From contig MU404119.1 of NCBI GenBank assembly GCA_022695795.1, forward strand, positions 62,001 to 126,000: 64,000 bases of DNA. Direction: 5' to 3'. The notes under the pieces were generated by a model. It ran no database searches and was not told where the DNA came from. It saw only the letters and a list, made by a program, of their open reading frames with translations. Made by a program: the position numbers and the translations under genes. Position 1 is the first letter of the stretch, and each line of letters begins with the position of its first letter. Of the stretch, positions 9,603 to 20,121 are shown piece by piece. The stretch comes from Biscogniauxia marginata (Eukaryota; Ascomycota; Sordariomycetes; Xylariales; Xylariaceae).

Positions 9603-11984
9603 CTACTGATGACTGTCAAACCCCGGGAATTCAGTGGAAGTCCAGTCCATTGGCGCATTATAATCCATATTGAAGTCCTGGGATGATGGTTGAGTGTACC
9701 CTGCAGCAAGGCTTGGTGCGATATTCCCGAAAAGCGAATCAAACCCACTAGTTTTACTCATGTCGCCTGGTGGAAAGAGGAGGAAGTCACCACCAAACTG
9801 GCCATTACCGGTCTGAAGGCATTCATCGAACCCTTCGTCAACACTAGCTATAGAGGTTGGCGTGAATAACATATGATTACCTTGTCCAGCTGGCGAAAAG
9901 TGTGGCGCAGAAATTGGCGGGCAAATCTCCGGCGAAAAGTTGGTGAAAGGCTCGGGAACAACCTTGTTGTAGATGGGTGTCGGAAGTTGCACATGGGCGC
10001 CATAGATGTCTTCAAACTGGCCAGTAAATTCAGGGCTTAGATCCTGAAAATTGAACGGGCTGCCGTCCGTAGAAGGGGTCCCGTTGTCAATCGGGGAGTA
10101 CTCTAGCTGGATATCTCCATCAAAGAGAGATGAATCAGGATAGTTCGCGCTGAACTCTTCATTTGTGGGGTATGTTGGGAAGGTGATGTCGTTGTTGTTG
10201 TTGTTGTAGGTACCAAATAGAAGATCATCCGGCGGCGTCAAGACAGGATCAGTCTGCTCGCTGCTTGGAGTGGGAAGATTATTCATGGATGGTGTAGGCT
10301 GAGTAGAGCTACCAGCGTTGCTCCCAATCTTGCTTGTAGCTTTCTTAGGGGCTTTCGTCCGATGATAAGTCCAGCCATGGGCTTTTTCCATATGCTGTTT
10401 GCAGTTGGACTCACGTTTCGACTTATAGGGACAGGGCTTAAATTCGCACTCGAACATTGCTGGGGCATCCGAGTGTTTGTCATTGACATGACGACCCATC
10501 TCTTTTTCTGTCGGCCAACCATACTCGTGGAATTTACAGGTGGGAATAGGACACTTCCAGGGGCGAGAGTGCGTCTTTTCGTGCTTGGTAAGATCACACG
10601 GTCGCTTGAATTCTTTGTTACAGCCCGGGTGATTACACTTCTTTGGAGCAAGCTCCTCAGGAGAGGCGTTCTTCTTCCGGCGGGCCATGGATCGCATGAT
10701 CTCTTCCTCATCCTCCGCCTGCTCGCTCATTGAACGTTTGAAGCGAATTGGACCTTTCAGTTCCTCATCCACATTCTCGATGGCTTTACCAGTCGCAATG
10801 GAGATCGCTTTGCCATTCTTCTTGACGCGGACGAGCTCAGCTGGGCGTCCAGTTGTGGTGAGACCACCCATCAGTTTAACCTCATCAGTCCTGTGTGCTC
10901 TATTAGCAAGTGGGAAGAAGCAGGAGAGATGAGAGGCATACGGGTCAATATCCATATCGTCAAGTTCTTCCCCAGAGGCTTGCCTCTCACGAGCTTCTCG
11001 CATCTGTTCTGCGTGTTGGCGAATCTGTTCGACAAGGTCAATAAAATAGCCGTTGCTATACGGCCGATCGTGAGGTCGTGTTTGTTCGCGGTCGGTCAGG
11101 TATTCGACGGTCGCTTGGATGCATCGGATCGAAGTGAGGCAAAAGTCGAGGTATAGTTTGGCTGATGTGGCCCTCTCCTTCAAGCACAACGACCGATAAG
11201 TAACTCCCCAAACGCCAGGGTCTTTCAAAAATTGACTTACCGGTGCCATAAAGATCAGGGTCTTCTCGAGATCCCTGAGACAAACGATTTGGTTCTCTTG
11301 GATCCTTCTAGGACAATCAAGGACAATGGGACGGAAGTCCTTCAGCGAAGGACTTGCCAGCAAAGGTTTCAAGGTATGCTCGTGAATACGATTCACAGCA
11401 CGAGAGCTGAGGCGTGGAAAGCTCTCAGTTTGAGAAGCCGTGGCGGACCTGGTAATGGCAGAGGCACCACCAGATGACTTGGCCTCTTTCCGCTTCTGAG
11501 CAGTAGAAGCAATGGATGTTCCGAGGCCGCTATCTGATTCTTGGTGGCGAGATGTACGGCGCGGGCGGGGCCGCAACACCCGCCGCTCAGTATCCAGGGA
11601 AGAGGAATCCTGAGACATGCTGTCGTCGACTACGGTGTGATCCAAGAAGCCTCTCGGAATAGGTAGGCTGTCGTCACGGAATGAACGTCGAGATCGACGA
11701 GGAGTCGCGAGCTCAGCATCAGTAGCCGTGAGTGTGTCCTCAAATTTACCGATGGTTAGGGCAGCACGACGAACATGAGCGCCAACAACGTCATCTAGGT
11801 TGGTCTGAGACCGGCGGGGTAGAGATGGGACCTTGAAGGCGGCAGCAGGTGGGCTAGGCGGAGGAGTGTGGGAATGAAAGGTAGCTCCCTTCCGGAGGGT
11901 CGGGTTGGTCTTAATATTCAGGCCATTCCCGGCATCAACGTCCGGGCGAGTCACCGGAGTCCTTCGAGGGTTGGAGAAGGACAT
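9603..11984 (-). CDS. C2H2 zinc-finger transcription factor
   Basis: Probable nuclear DNA-binding regulator. Three consecutive zinc fingers lie at about 10385-10645: one with KEFKRPCDLTKHEKTH, one with EYGWPTEKEMGRHVNDKH and one with YKSKRESNCKQHMEKAH. This triplet is a fungal family I recognise but cannot name with certainty. The N-terminal half is Ser/Arg-rich with a conserved helical block (DLEKTLIFMAP ... YFIDLVEQIRQHAEQ). The C-terminal part is Pro/Asn/Gln-rich, with a short Asn run near 10190-10205, as in activation domains. Read as one exon it is 793 residues. Two stop-free segments, 11178-11240 (63 bp) and 10891-10941 (51 bp), have intron signals; removing both gives 755 residues. The start at 11984 is the first ATG; codons further upstream in this frame have only a GTG. 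A long leader precedes it. Confidence 0.85.
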   Translation of the reverse strand: MSFSNPRRTPVTRPDVDAGNGLNIKTNPTLRKGATFHSHTPPPSPPAAAFKVPSLPRRSQTNLDDVVGAHVRRAALTIGKFEDTLTATDAELATPRRSRRSFRDDSLPIPRGFLDHTVVDDSMSQDSSSLDTERRVLRPRPRRTSRHQESDSGLGTSIASTAQKRKEAKSSGGASAITRSATASQTESFPRLSSRAVNRIHEHTLKPLLASPSLKDFRPIVLDCPRRIQENQIVCLRDLEKTLIFMAPVSQFLKDPGVWGVTYRSLCLKERATSAKLYLDFCLTSIRCIQATVEYLTDREQTRPHDRPYSNGYFIDLVEQIRQHAEQMREARERQASGEELDDMDIDPYASHLSCFFPLANRAHRTDEVKLMGGLTTTGRPAELVRVKKNGKAISIATGKAIENVDEELKGPIRFKRSMSEQAEDEEEIMRSMARRKKNASPEELAPKKCNHPGCNKEFKRPCDLTKHEKTHSRPWKCPIPTCKFHEYGWPTEKEMGRHVNDKHSDAPAMFECEFKPCPYKSKRESNCKQHMEKAHGWTYHRTKAPKKATSKIGSNAGSSTQPTPSMNNLPTPSSEQTDPVLTPPDDLLFGTYNNNNNDITFPTYPTNEEFSANYPDSSLFDGDIQLEYSPIDNGTPSTDGSPFNFQDLSPEFTGQFEDIYGAHVQLPTPIYNKVVPEPFTNFSPEICPPISAPHFSPAGQGNHMLFTPTSIASVDEGFDECLQTGNGQFGGDFLLFPPGDMSKTSGFDSLFGNIAPSLAAGYTQPSSQDFNMDYNAPMDWTSTEFPGFDSHQ

Positions 11985-12699
11985 GATGGCTCGGTGTGGT
12001 GAAGTGGGGGGGCGTAGAGCTGGATGATATGTGAATGGAGCTGGGTGATATCGCTGCTGGAAACTGTGTCCGGACACCAGATGGTTAGCAATGATGCACT
12101 GGAGGGCTAGGCGAGCGGATGAGTCACGAAGTCCTGGGACACACCGAATCCAGGAAGGCCTGAGAACTCAATCGAGATATCACAATTGTCCAGGTGACAT
12201 TGGTCAATGGATGGGCAGCGGATGAACGACGAGCATACGAGGGGAAGAACAGATGGAAACCCGGGGGATATAAGACAAGCAAGAGGCGTCCTTACTTGAG
12301 CAAACCAATGAGGAGTCCCAGACCGATGCACCCGGAATGGAACGGATCGTAGGATGATGACTCGACCTCGACGGGATGGGATGGTACGAAGGCTGATCAA
12401 GCGGCCAGCAATGCAATGCTAGTTTCCTCGAGGAAAAACGGGGGGAGACAAGGACAGATATAACGAGGTGTTAAAGATAAACCATGTCCCTGACGAGAAA
12501 GAGACTAGAGGAAATGAATAGGTCTCAGGTAGGTCAGGGCGCGGGTTGGTGATAAGATGCGATGGGGATGATACCCGACGTCGACGGTGGAAGACGGGAG
12601 AAGGGGTGGTGAGGGGCAAGGGACACACGGGTCGGTCACGACTTCACGCTTAATGAAGAGGACAAATATGGCGGCCTGAGATACCGACGTAAGCAAGCA

Positions 12700-12705
12700 A
12701 CGCGT
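12700..12705. promoter_or_regulatory. MCB-like ACGCGT upstream of the zinc-finger gene
   Basis: ACGCGT hexamer about 0.7 kb upstream of the zinc-finger start codon, next to TTTAAAC, which may be a core promoter element. Motif identity only; function is inferred from yeast MBF sites. Confidence 0.3.
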
Positions 12706-13785
12706 TGTTTAAAAGGAATAAAAGAGTGCTTCGAGGGGGGCAAGCGCAAGAGCACGGAGGCGGGAGGAGAGCATCAAGAAGCGAAAAACGGGCGAAACGT
12801 CTGAAATGGACGAGATTTAGGCAGCAGCCGTTCGCGATGGGACAGCCTCGATGATCCCTGCACGAGGGATTGAGTGTTGGTAAGTTTAGATTGATGAGTA
12901 ACAGGTAGAGGCGCTAAGGAATGCCGGCTGGCCGACACCTACCTAGTACCTAGACGCTATCGCGGAATACCCACCAAAGTCCTACCGGAGCAACTGCACC
13001 TCAGCTGCGCCCACCCCTCGCCGCACGCTAGGCCCTTTTCGAAACTAGACCCATAGATATCGAGAGCAGCTCTCGCGCTCCTACTGTGCCGTCGAGCATA
13101 TCGTGCCACAGCAATTCAAAAAAGTCCTAGGACCATGATTAAGTTCTGTTCTTTTTCCTTTCCCCTCCAACGTGCATGCAACAACATCGTACCTACAACC
13201 CAAATTACTCTCTCGCGCGCTTGTCCTGAAACCACCGTTGTAGACGGACGGACAGTCAATCTGATCAAGTGATCATAATTCAGTCATACTATTGCACAAA
13301 TGATCGGCATCCGTTTTGATCCGCCGACACTAAGCCTTGGCCTTGGACTGGTTGATTAATAATTCGATCTGGCTGGCTTCGATGTTTCTGTTTCGACAAT
13401 TGACCTTCCCCCAGGTAATGATAAAAAGTCTCCGCGCGGAGACCGACCGAGGCCATGTTGCTTAGTTCACACGCCATTCAATCGGCCGGTTTCCATTCAA
13501 CATACAGGGCAAGGGACAAGGGAGTAAGGTAGTGGTAGAAATGTCCATCCTTGCCCACTAGGTCACATCGATGATTTTCCTCCCAACGAGATCGTTGAAT
13601 GCAGGTAAAAATGACCAATGACTGCAGGCATGAGTATGGGTAGATTGGCATGATTCAGCCGCAATCCGTCGAGCAAAGGCGCTCCCTGGTTTGATGTCTC
13701 GCACAAGCTTCGGTTCCATCTTCCCGCCTTTTGGGTGGGTTGGCTACCGCTAAGCCACGCCAACATGCAGGAGCAGAAGCAGTCA

Positions 13786-13829
13786 CAGAAGCAGACGCAG
13801 AAGCAGACGCAGAAGCAGACGCAGAAGCA
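13786..13829. repeat. 12-bp tandem repeat, about 3.7 copies
   Basis: Perfect head-to-tail copies of CAGAAGCAGACG, flanked by degenerate AGCAG units. It opens a false Cys-rich frame on the minus strand. No gene context. Confidence 0.9.
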
Positions 13830-15467
13830 GTAGCAGTATCTCTTTAGACTCACCACTGCAGTACTCCGACACATCACAACCTCGCTAGGTCAGGTTAGTC
13901 CGTGTTAAGCAGTTCGACCATAGATGATAGATGTCAGGTTCGATTGCATCTAGACTAGGTTCAACCAACTTCACTGTTCTCGAATGCCTTGGCCGTCAGC
14001 AACAGACGCGGCTCAACTTGTAATCTTCCATTGACGCACTTTTCCCGGTACCTGAGCCAGGTTTGTCTCAGACAGTGAGAAAAAAACGATCAGAAACCTC
14101 TCTCTTACGATACGACCCCTAGCAGATCGGTCACTTGTCTCTGTCAATCTACCCTACTACCTAACCTACCCGGTCACCCTTCTTCTTCCCCACACGCGAG
14201 GCTAACTCGATGGCCCGGGGAGTGTGGGCATATTTGTGTACCAACACGATGCCAGCATGTCCATAGTCCGCCTATCAAGCATGTACTCGATTTTTGCAAT
14301 TAATTACCCCGGGGGTGCTGTGTAATAATGCGGTTACAGTTCTAGTAGTGTCAAGCGCCATCGGAATCGTGGAATCGAATCCTCCACACGGACCGGTCTT
14401 TGTAATCCATATTTTGACTCCCTATTAACAAAAACAAAAAATAGATATCTCTACAGTCACTAACAGGACGCCACCTGCTTGGTCATCCCTGACAATCTAC
14501 ACTGTCCAGGATGGCGAAGAAAAGTCAACCTCGTCGACATTAACTTTCTGCCCTATATTTCACGAGTTTAACAAGGATTAAATTAGCCAGCGCGCGAATC
14601 CTTCGACTCCATAATAAGCATGCAAACGACTTTACTACGTCAGGTTTGCGTTCCAATCAAGCCGACATTCCAGGTCAGACATGCCTGGCAAAGCCTGAGT
14701 TAGCGCCATAAATTCGTGCAGTCGATAGTCCGACCAGCCCTATCAACCGATCAAGATTTGGGTTACCCTGATCATGTGTGTTGAGCCAATAGGCTTGCAG
14801 TGAATCTAGATGCCTTCTTTCCCAGGGGCCCCCACCTCGGACTAATGCTCAAACACCATCACGGCAAAACCCACAGCCGAATAGGAATATAGGTGCCTGA
14901 GACACGGGGATATCAAGAATTCGTCAGTGACGACGTAATGCAGTTCAAGGGCCGCGACTGAAAAGGGGCCCCAAAAGGGGGAGGTATCTTCAGAAACGTC
15001 TGCAAAGAGGAAACCTGAAGAGCATTCGTCACGGGCACATGTATCACTAGAGATTTATAAGAACGGATTCGCTAATCATTAATCTTGTTAGTCTCTTCCC
15101 CGTCTAATGTAACACGACCTATCTGCGAGTAAGAAAGTAGAAAGTCTCCAGGTAACCGAATTTCATGATATCTAGGTAACAGTTATCCTCCAATCTACGC
15201 CCCAAATCCTCCCCCTCGTCCACGCCCGACTCCCTCTCGAGATCAAAAGGGGGGAGGTTGAACTATCCGGGTTTCCGTCTTAGTTAACTTGGCAACAGTA
15301 AGGGCAGCAAAAATTAAAGAAATGAGAATCCTACCTTCTAGGTTCCGTTGCTCCAACGGGAGAGTTGAAGGGACGAGACTCGATCCCGTATGACGTGATC
15401 CCCAACTTAGCCAACTCCAAAGCAGTCGATCGATCAACCACCTAGCCTCTTTTCTTTAATCTTTTCC

Positions 15468-15488
15468 TTTTTTTTTTTTTTTTTTTTT
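15468..15488. repeat. Poly-T run (21 T)
   Basis: Homopolymer 36 bp beyond the stop codon of the minus-strand Gln-rich gene, so it would be poly-A in that transcript's 3' UTR. Confidence 0.9.
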
Positions 15489-15523
15489 CCTGTTGTCCCC
15501 CTTGGACCAAACTCAAGCTCCGC

Positions 15524-16327
15524 TCAGAAAGGCCCGTCCCGCCCGGGCACCCTCCGCATTACCCCGTACTGGCCCGGTCGGTTGGGCGGGAAGTCCGGCG
15601 ACCCCGGCGACGACAGCGGCGACACCTCGTAGCCGGTCGGGGGCCTGCCGTCCGAACCGCACTCGGAGACAGCGCTGGCCTGCCGCTCCAGCTTCGCCGT
15701 CTGCTGCGGCGGCTGCGCGTACGCGGCCACCTGCGGTACCGGCTTCCGGCTTGGGACCGGGTTTGTGTTCACCCGCATGCTCATCGGCTTCACCCGGCGC
15801 GGCTGCTGCGCCACCACCACCGGGCTGGCGGCGGGCCGGGGCCGCTGCTGCTGCTGCTGCTGCTGATAGTACGGCGGCGGGGCAGGCGCTCTGCGGTGCT
15901 GGTACTGATACTGGTTCTCGTTCTGGTGCTGGTACTGGTTATACACGGGAGGGGGCGGGTCGGGACGGCGCGGGGGGTTGGGCTGTCGCGGCCGCCGGGG
16001 GTCGTAGGACGCGGGCGCGGGCAAGGACGAGTAGTACTCGATGTCGGGCATGCTGGCGAGGCTGCTGTTGAGATTGGGATCCAGGTACGAGTCCCGGTTC
16101 CCGGGGGTCTGCAGGCGGGCGTACTTGGCGTCGTGGTTGCGGTCGCGGCTGGCCCGCTCCGTCGGCCACCCGTAGCCCCGGGCCGCCTGCGTGGCCTCGC
16201 GCTGGCGCCGGCGCTTCTCGGCGTCTTCGGGGCTGTAGTTGTACTTGGAATGTTGCGGCCGTTGGGCCGAGGGCTGGTACTGGGCCGAGGGCTGGGGCTC
16301 GTAATCGTCGTTTGAGCATCCGCACAT
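15524..16327 (-). CDS. Hypothetical Gln/Pro/Tyr-rich low-complexity protein
   Basis: Function is not recognised. A single frame of 267 residues starts MCGCSNDDYEPQPSAQYQPS. Most of it is low complexity: a charged segment (EDAEKRRRQREATQAARGYG), a Pro/Arg region, Gln-Tyr repeats of the NQYQHQ type, and a run of seven Gln encoded by CAG (15844-15866 on the plus strand reads CTG repeats). No membrane segment or catalytic motif is seen. The Cys pair at residues 2 and 4 could be an acylation site (speculative). Third positions are strongly GC-rich, unlike the surrounding intergenic DNA, which supports genuine coding. It is predicted to be largely disordered. The start is the first ATG of the frame. 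Codons are biased to C/G endings like the PER1 and isochorismatase genes. Confidence 0.6.
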   Translation of the reverse strand: MCGCSNDDYEPQPSAQYQPSAQRPQHSKYNYSPEDAEKRRRQREATQAARGYGWPTERASRDRNHDAKYARLQTPGNRDSYLDPNLNSSLASMPDIEYYSSLPAPASYDPRRPRQPNPPRRPDPPPPVYNQYQHQNENQYQYQHRRAPAPPPYYQQQQQQQRPRPAASPVVVAQQPRRVKPMSMRVNTNPVPSRKPVPQVAAYAQPPQQTAKLERQASAVSECGSDGRPPTGYEVSPLSSPGSPDFPPNRPGQYGVMRRVPGRDGPF

Positions 16328-18138
16328 TGTGGTTTGTCAGTGGGTAAGTTTCTCTTTCTCTGTTTGTTTTCTTTCTCTCTTTCTTTCGGGAGGGTTTTTT
16401 TTTCGTCTAGAATAGAAGTGGAGGTATAAGTGCTATTGGTCTGTCTCGGAGACAGGGGTCGAATTATACAGGGAAACGGCTCTTTTTTTTTTAAGTTTGC
16501 TTTCTGTACCAGACAGGAAAAGAATGTATTGAAATAGTAGCAATAAGACCGTACCGGTAGTTTCAGTCTCGTGTTTGCGAAGAAGGTAATGGGTAAATGA
16601 ATGGAGAAGATATTGGTGAATCGAACAAATAAAAGGGGGGATATCTAAACTGTTGGTAAGTGAAGTCTTTTTTTCGGGGGTCATATGATGCTTTCGAGCA
16701 GAAATATAGACCTGGTATATATAATATCATCCAGAAACACATGATAAGACTCATGACAAAGAAAACCTTTGTCGTGCCTAAGTTGGTCGTCTCTCTTTAT
16801 TGACTCTCCGTCCAACAATGTCAACAATTCCGGACACACAAAGACTCAACTAAAAAGGAGACCAGGAAATGCCATTTTCCGGAGGCATGTCACGCGTGGT
16901 AAACAATAGCATTCTGGGCTGAGTTTGACCTTGGCAATGTGGTTTATTATTGCACATCTACGTCATGTAGTGAAAGAAGAGAAGGCATAGAAACCCTACG
17001 TAGGAGGAGAGTCTGTGAGTGTGCCTGGTTCAAGGTAACTTAGTCGATATAGAAATCCACAGATTGGCACTTGTCATATTGAGTAGTCTAAACTGGGCTT
17101 TAGTTTTCTTATCTGTCTTTGCTAAATGTGATGACTGATATCATAATGAGTTGCTATAGACATCAAGGCAAATATGAATACCACCGAGGCTATTATTTTA
17201 CTCGAGCCCAATGGGACTGACTAACAAAAGCAGTTACACTTTAAAACTAGTCGCATTGCCTTTTTCTTGACATATATGGACCACATTGACTTCACGTATA
17301 TAATGGGGTGACTTGAATCACAGTAGAGTGTTGGATTAAGATTTGTGATATATCTGCCTCTTGTGTTGCTTGGCCCACCTTAGGTTTATCCTCACACCAG
17401 AGGCAACATAAACTAATCATGTTTTAATATTCCCGTTGTCTGTGTATAGGACGACACATTCATTCATTTGTATAGGTATTGAGCAGGGTTACGAGGAAAC
17501 CAAGGCAACCCATTGTTAGTCCTTCAAAGAGAATGCTTATAGTGTCCTAGGAATCTAACTTGGTGATGTAACTAGACACAGAATTGAAGAGGATTCATGA
17601 TAATTATCTGCAATCAAGGATGTTAGTATGTGTACAGAACTAATAATATGACTCGCAGGGAGTAATTATCTATTCTACGTGTACGTGGGAGTCTTACTAC
17701 ACCTGCAATCTTTGTATTATTGTACAGCTTGTAAGATTGGTGAATAATAGCCCCGGTCTAGCAGGGAGGACATGAATGGTATCATACTCTCAAAAGTTCG
17801 TTAAAACTTACAAAAATTATCAAGAGTCCTCCATAAGCTGCAGGCCATTGCAGCCCCTATAGCTGACGGTAAGGAAAGAAGAGGGACCAAAGCACTCTTT
17901 ACGGACTCTTCAGACAAGGAAAACTACAATGCCTTTTCTAGGCTAATCATGTCTTTGTGGACATTGTTCATATTCTTACCTAGTTGTTAAAGGGGACAAT
18001 AGCTGATTGTTAGCTGTGATTTTGCTTAACAACCATAAATATCCCCCCCCCCCCTCTCCAGCGCGGACGAGTCGACATGCCCGGCTAACCCACTCTTCCT
18101 ATAATGATCTAGAAGATTACCAAAGTCGAACAGCCATC
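16328..18138. other. Intergenic, 1.8 kb, lower GC
   Basis: Upstream regions of two divergent hypothetical genes. 16330-16420 is C/T-rich on the plus strand. From about 16880 to 18000 the sequence is noticeably AT-richer and stop-dense in all frames; it may be an eroded repeat, but I cannot align it to anything. A 12-C run lies at 18043-18054, shortly before the next gene. No RNA gene is seen. Confidence 0.4.
18043..18054. repeat. Poly-C run (12 C)
   Basis: C homopolymer followed by CTCTCC, about 85 bp upstream of the ATG at 18139. A pyrimidine-rich leader is common in fungal promoters. Confidence 0.85.
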
Positions 18139-19116
18139 ATGGAAGCCATTCAGAGATGGCTCGGCCCCAAGCACAAGAACCATAGACCAAAGATCAGCTC
18201 GCCGGTAAGTGGCACCTGCAAGAAGCTGACGGACGAAGACGCAGAACTGTGCGGTAACGGCGCAGGCGCCCTGGTAACGACCGACTTCGTGCCCCGGGAC
18301 CGAGGCCGGAAGGAGACAATAGACTTTCTTAAGTCGTGCACGTCGGATTCGCTCGCGCGGCTCCTACGCGAGCAGGACCGTGCCGAGCGCCAAGTTCGTC
18401 GTGGACCAAAGACCATAGGGAACAAGGAGGTCCAGAACATCCTCCGTAGACCGAGCCGTAGGGCCGTGGAGCGGTTCCACTTCGTCCGTAGACAGGCGGA
18501 GGTCGCCATCCGCTACGGGGCCCCGGGTGCGGCAGCCTACAACTTCAGCAGGTCCCTGAACTGGAACAAGACCGCGGGACAGACGCTGCTACCTTCGCTT
18601 CAGCTCCGAGACCCCGGAAATAGGATGAGCCGGCCGAGCAGCATATCCGTGGCGCCAGCAGGGCCATTTACACCCATTAGTTGGCTGGAGCTCCCAAAGG
18701 CCAAGAAGCCTTCCAGCGACGATCCCGAATCTTTGTCTCCGATCAGCGAGCCGGGAGGTTGGCGGGATACATCGCCAGGGGAGCTAGAGCGCCCGGAATC
18801 CAGGGCCGGTTTCGAGCGTGACGAAGAAGCAGGAGGCGAGGATGTAGAACATCCAGAATTGCCCCAACTCGACACGGACGTTGAGAGAGAGTTCGATCCG
18901 TGTGACGACGACTCGCATCGGACACCAGATTCTGATGAGGTCTGCGAGGGCCAGGAGGAATGGGAAACTAGCGAGGCGCAGGTCGTTGCGATTGCCCAGA
19001 TTCCGCTTCAACGGGTTCGTGAGATCTACGTCAAACCGGCGAGTCGCCGTACAGTCGAACCATTACAACCTATTCAGGAGGTAAGTTCCCCAGAAGAGAA
19101 AGAATGTGCTGATTAG
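18139..19116 (+). CDS. Hypothetical acidic-tailed protein (orphan-like)
   Basis: Function is not recognised. The 325-residue frame begins MEAIQRWLGPKHKNHRPK. The N-terminal half is basic, with an Arg-rich helical segment (LARLLREQDRAERQVRRG, about residues 73-90) and RRPSRRAVERFHFVRRQAEVAIRYG. The C-terminal half is Ser/Pro-rich then strongly acidic (DTDVEREFDPCDDD). No transmembrane segment or signal peptide is seen. Codons are GC-ending and the frame is intact over nearly 1 kb, which supports coding. Near the 3' end a GTAAGT donor at 19081 could splice to TATCAG at 19325, replacing the last twelve residues with about eighteen others ending at 19380. I keep the unspliced end. It is convergent with the RidA gene, 283 bp away. 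Confidence 0.6.
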   Translation: MEAIQRWLGPKHKNHRPKISSPVSGTCKKLTDEDAELCGNGAGALVTTDFVPRDRGRKETIDFLKSCTSDSLARLLREQDRAERQVRRGPKTIGNKEVQNILRRPSRRAVERFHFVRRQAEVAIRYGAPGAAAYNFSRSLNWNKTAGQTLLPSLQLRDPGNRMSRPSSISVAPAGPFTPISWLELPKAKKPSSDDPESLSPISEPGGWRDTSPGELERPESRAGFERDEEAGGEDVEHPELPQLDTDVEREFDPCDDDSHRTPDSDEVCEGQEEWETSEAQVVAIAQIPLQRVREIYVKPASRRTVEPLQPIQEVSSPEEKECAD

Positions 19117-19399
19117 TAGCGACTCCTGTTAGTCACCTCTCGCAAGCTGAGTGACACATTCTTTTTATGACTGACTACACATGTAGATACATAATCGCCT
19201 AGTAGCGAGCTATAATTAAACAATGTTTCGATGTTTCCCAATTACGTTTAGAACACACGTGAAATGGGACAGACTGTGGATACTTGTACTTTTTTTTCTT
19301 CCCCATTAATTCTATTTTCTATCAGGTCATCTGTCTAGGAAGATACGTGGGTCGAATGACATGGGCGTGTGTCTTCGAGTGAGTGGCCCTAGCACTTGC

Positions 19400-20121
19400 T
19401 TACGGCAGAGCAATGCACTCAATCTCGACGTCGACGCCCTTGGGCAGCTGCTTGACGGCAACGCAGCTGCGCGCAGGCTTGTGAACAAACCACTTCGAGT
19501 ACTCCGCGTTCATGTCGGCGAACAGGGACATATCAGTCAGGAAGATGTTCACCTTGACGACCTTCTGGACGGACGAGCCAGCTGTATCGTACGTTCATGT
19601 GTTAGTGACTCCCTATGTTCTTCACTTGGCAACCCAGTTGTTGGGTTGAAACAGGTAGAGATGCTAAGAAGTACTCGCCTGCAAGGAGGACAGCCTTCAA
19701 GTTGGTGATACAGGCGGCGGTCTTCTCGCCGATGGTGCCTTCAATGAGGTTGCCGGCTGCGTCACAGGGGATCTGGCCGGAACAATAGATGGCCGTTGGC
19801 GTCTTGATCGCTTGAGACTATTTACAACTCGTTAGGCTCTAGCCGGAATGACCGTCTTTAGATATAGTAGAGTCATACGTAGGGACCAGCGGCTGCAATC
19901 CCGTTAGTTGGAATTTATCTGGAGATTCTCAACGCCAGGGTAGCTAGGGGTATCTTACGCGGAGCCGCATCTTTGGTGAAAACCGGAGAGATGTCGGCCA
20001 TCTTGTGAGTATCAACGGAGAAGGAGGATCGGAAAGCAGGAACTAGAGCACGACGTAGAGTACGACGAGTTGAAATTGCGACTATCGAACGGGATGGAAT
20101 TGCTCGGAGAGCCAGTGACAT
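19400..20121 (-). CDS. MMF1: RidA/YjgF/Mmf1 family reactive-intermediate deaminase
   Basis: RidA proteins hydrolyse reactive enamine/imine intermediates (for example 2-aminoacrylate) made by PLP enzymes; Mmf1 works in mitochondria. Exons on the minus strand are 20121-19959, 19892-19879 (14 nt), 19817-19679 and 19581-19400, giving 165 residues. Joined sequence reads DAAPPAGPYSQAIKTP, IYCSGQIP, GTIGEKTAACITNLKAVL, LAAGSSVQKVVKVNIF, and the conserved Arg and Glu in PARSCVAVKQLP and DVEIECIAL. The first 40 residues are Arg/Ser/Ala-rich without acids, like a mitochondrial presequence; an internal Met (MADISPVF) could start a cytosolic form. Intron 3 (19582-19678) is GC-AG, with CTAAC branch. Introns 1 and 2 (66 and 61 bp) flank the 14-nt exon. 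Identity is secure; the splicing is forced by conservation. Confidence 0.93.

Larger units (their letters stand above)
11985..15523. other. Long leader/promoter of the zinc-finger gene and gene-free space
   Basis: No gene is recognised in 3.5 kb. On the minus strand just upstream of the zinc-finger ATG, GCTAACC...GGACACAG (about 12064-12090) looks like the branch and acceptor of a 5'-UTR intron. ACGCGT (MCB-like) is at 12700-12705 and TTTAAAC is nearby at about 12708. Small frames in the leader could act as uORFs but none stands out. A 12-bp tandem repeat is at 13786-13829. Around 13900-15500 I see only unique, stop-rich sequence, ending in a 21-T run. No tRNA-like fold was found. Confidence 0.4.

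Noticed and set aside
13563..13877. Cys/Phe-rich minus-strand frame of 104 codons resembling a repeat peptide
   Set aside because: The repeat arises from the 12-bp tandem repeat; no signal peptide or coding support.
14330..14400. tRNA-like T-loop word (GAATCGAATCC) in gene-free DNA
   Set aside because: No acceptor, D or anticodon stems could be paired around it on either strand.
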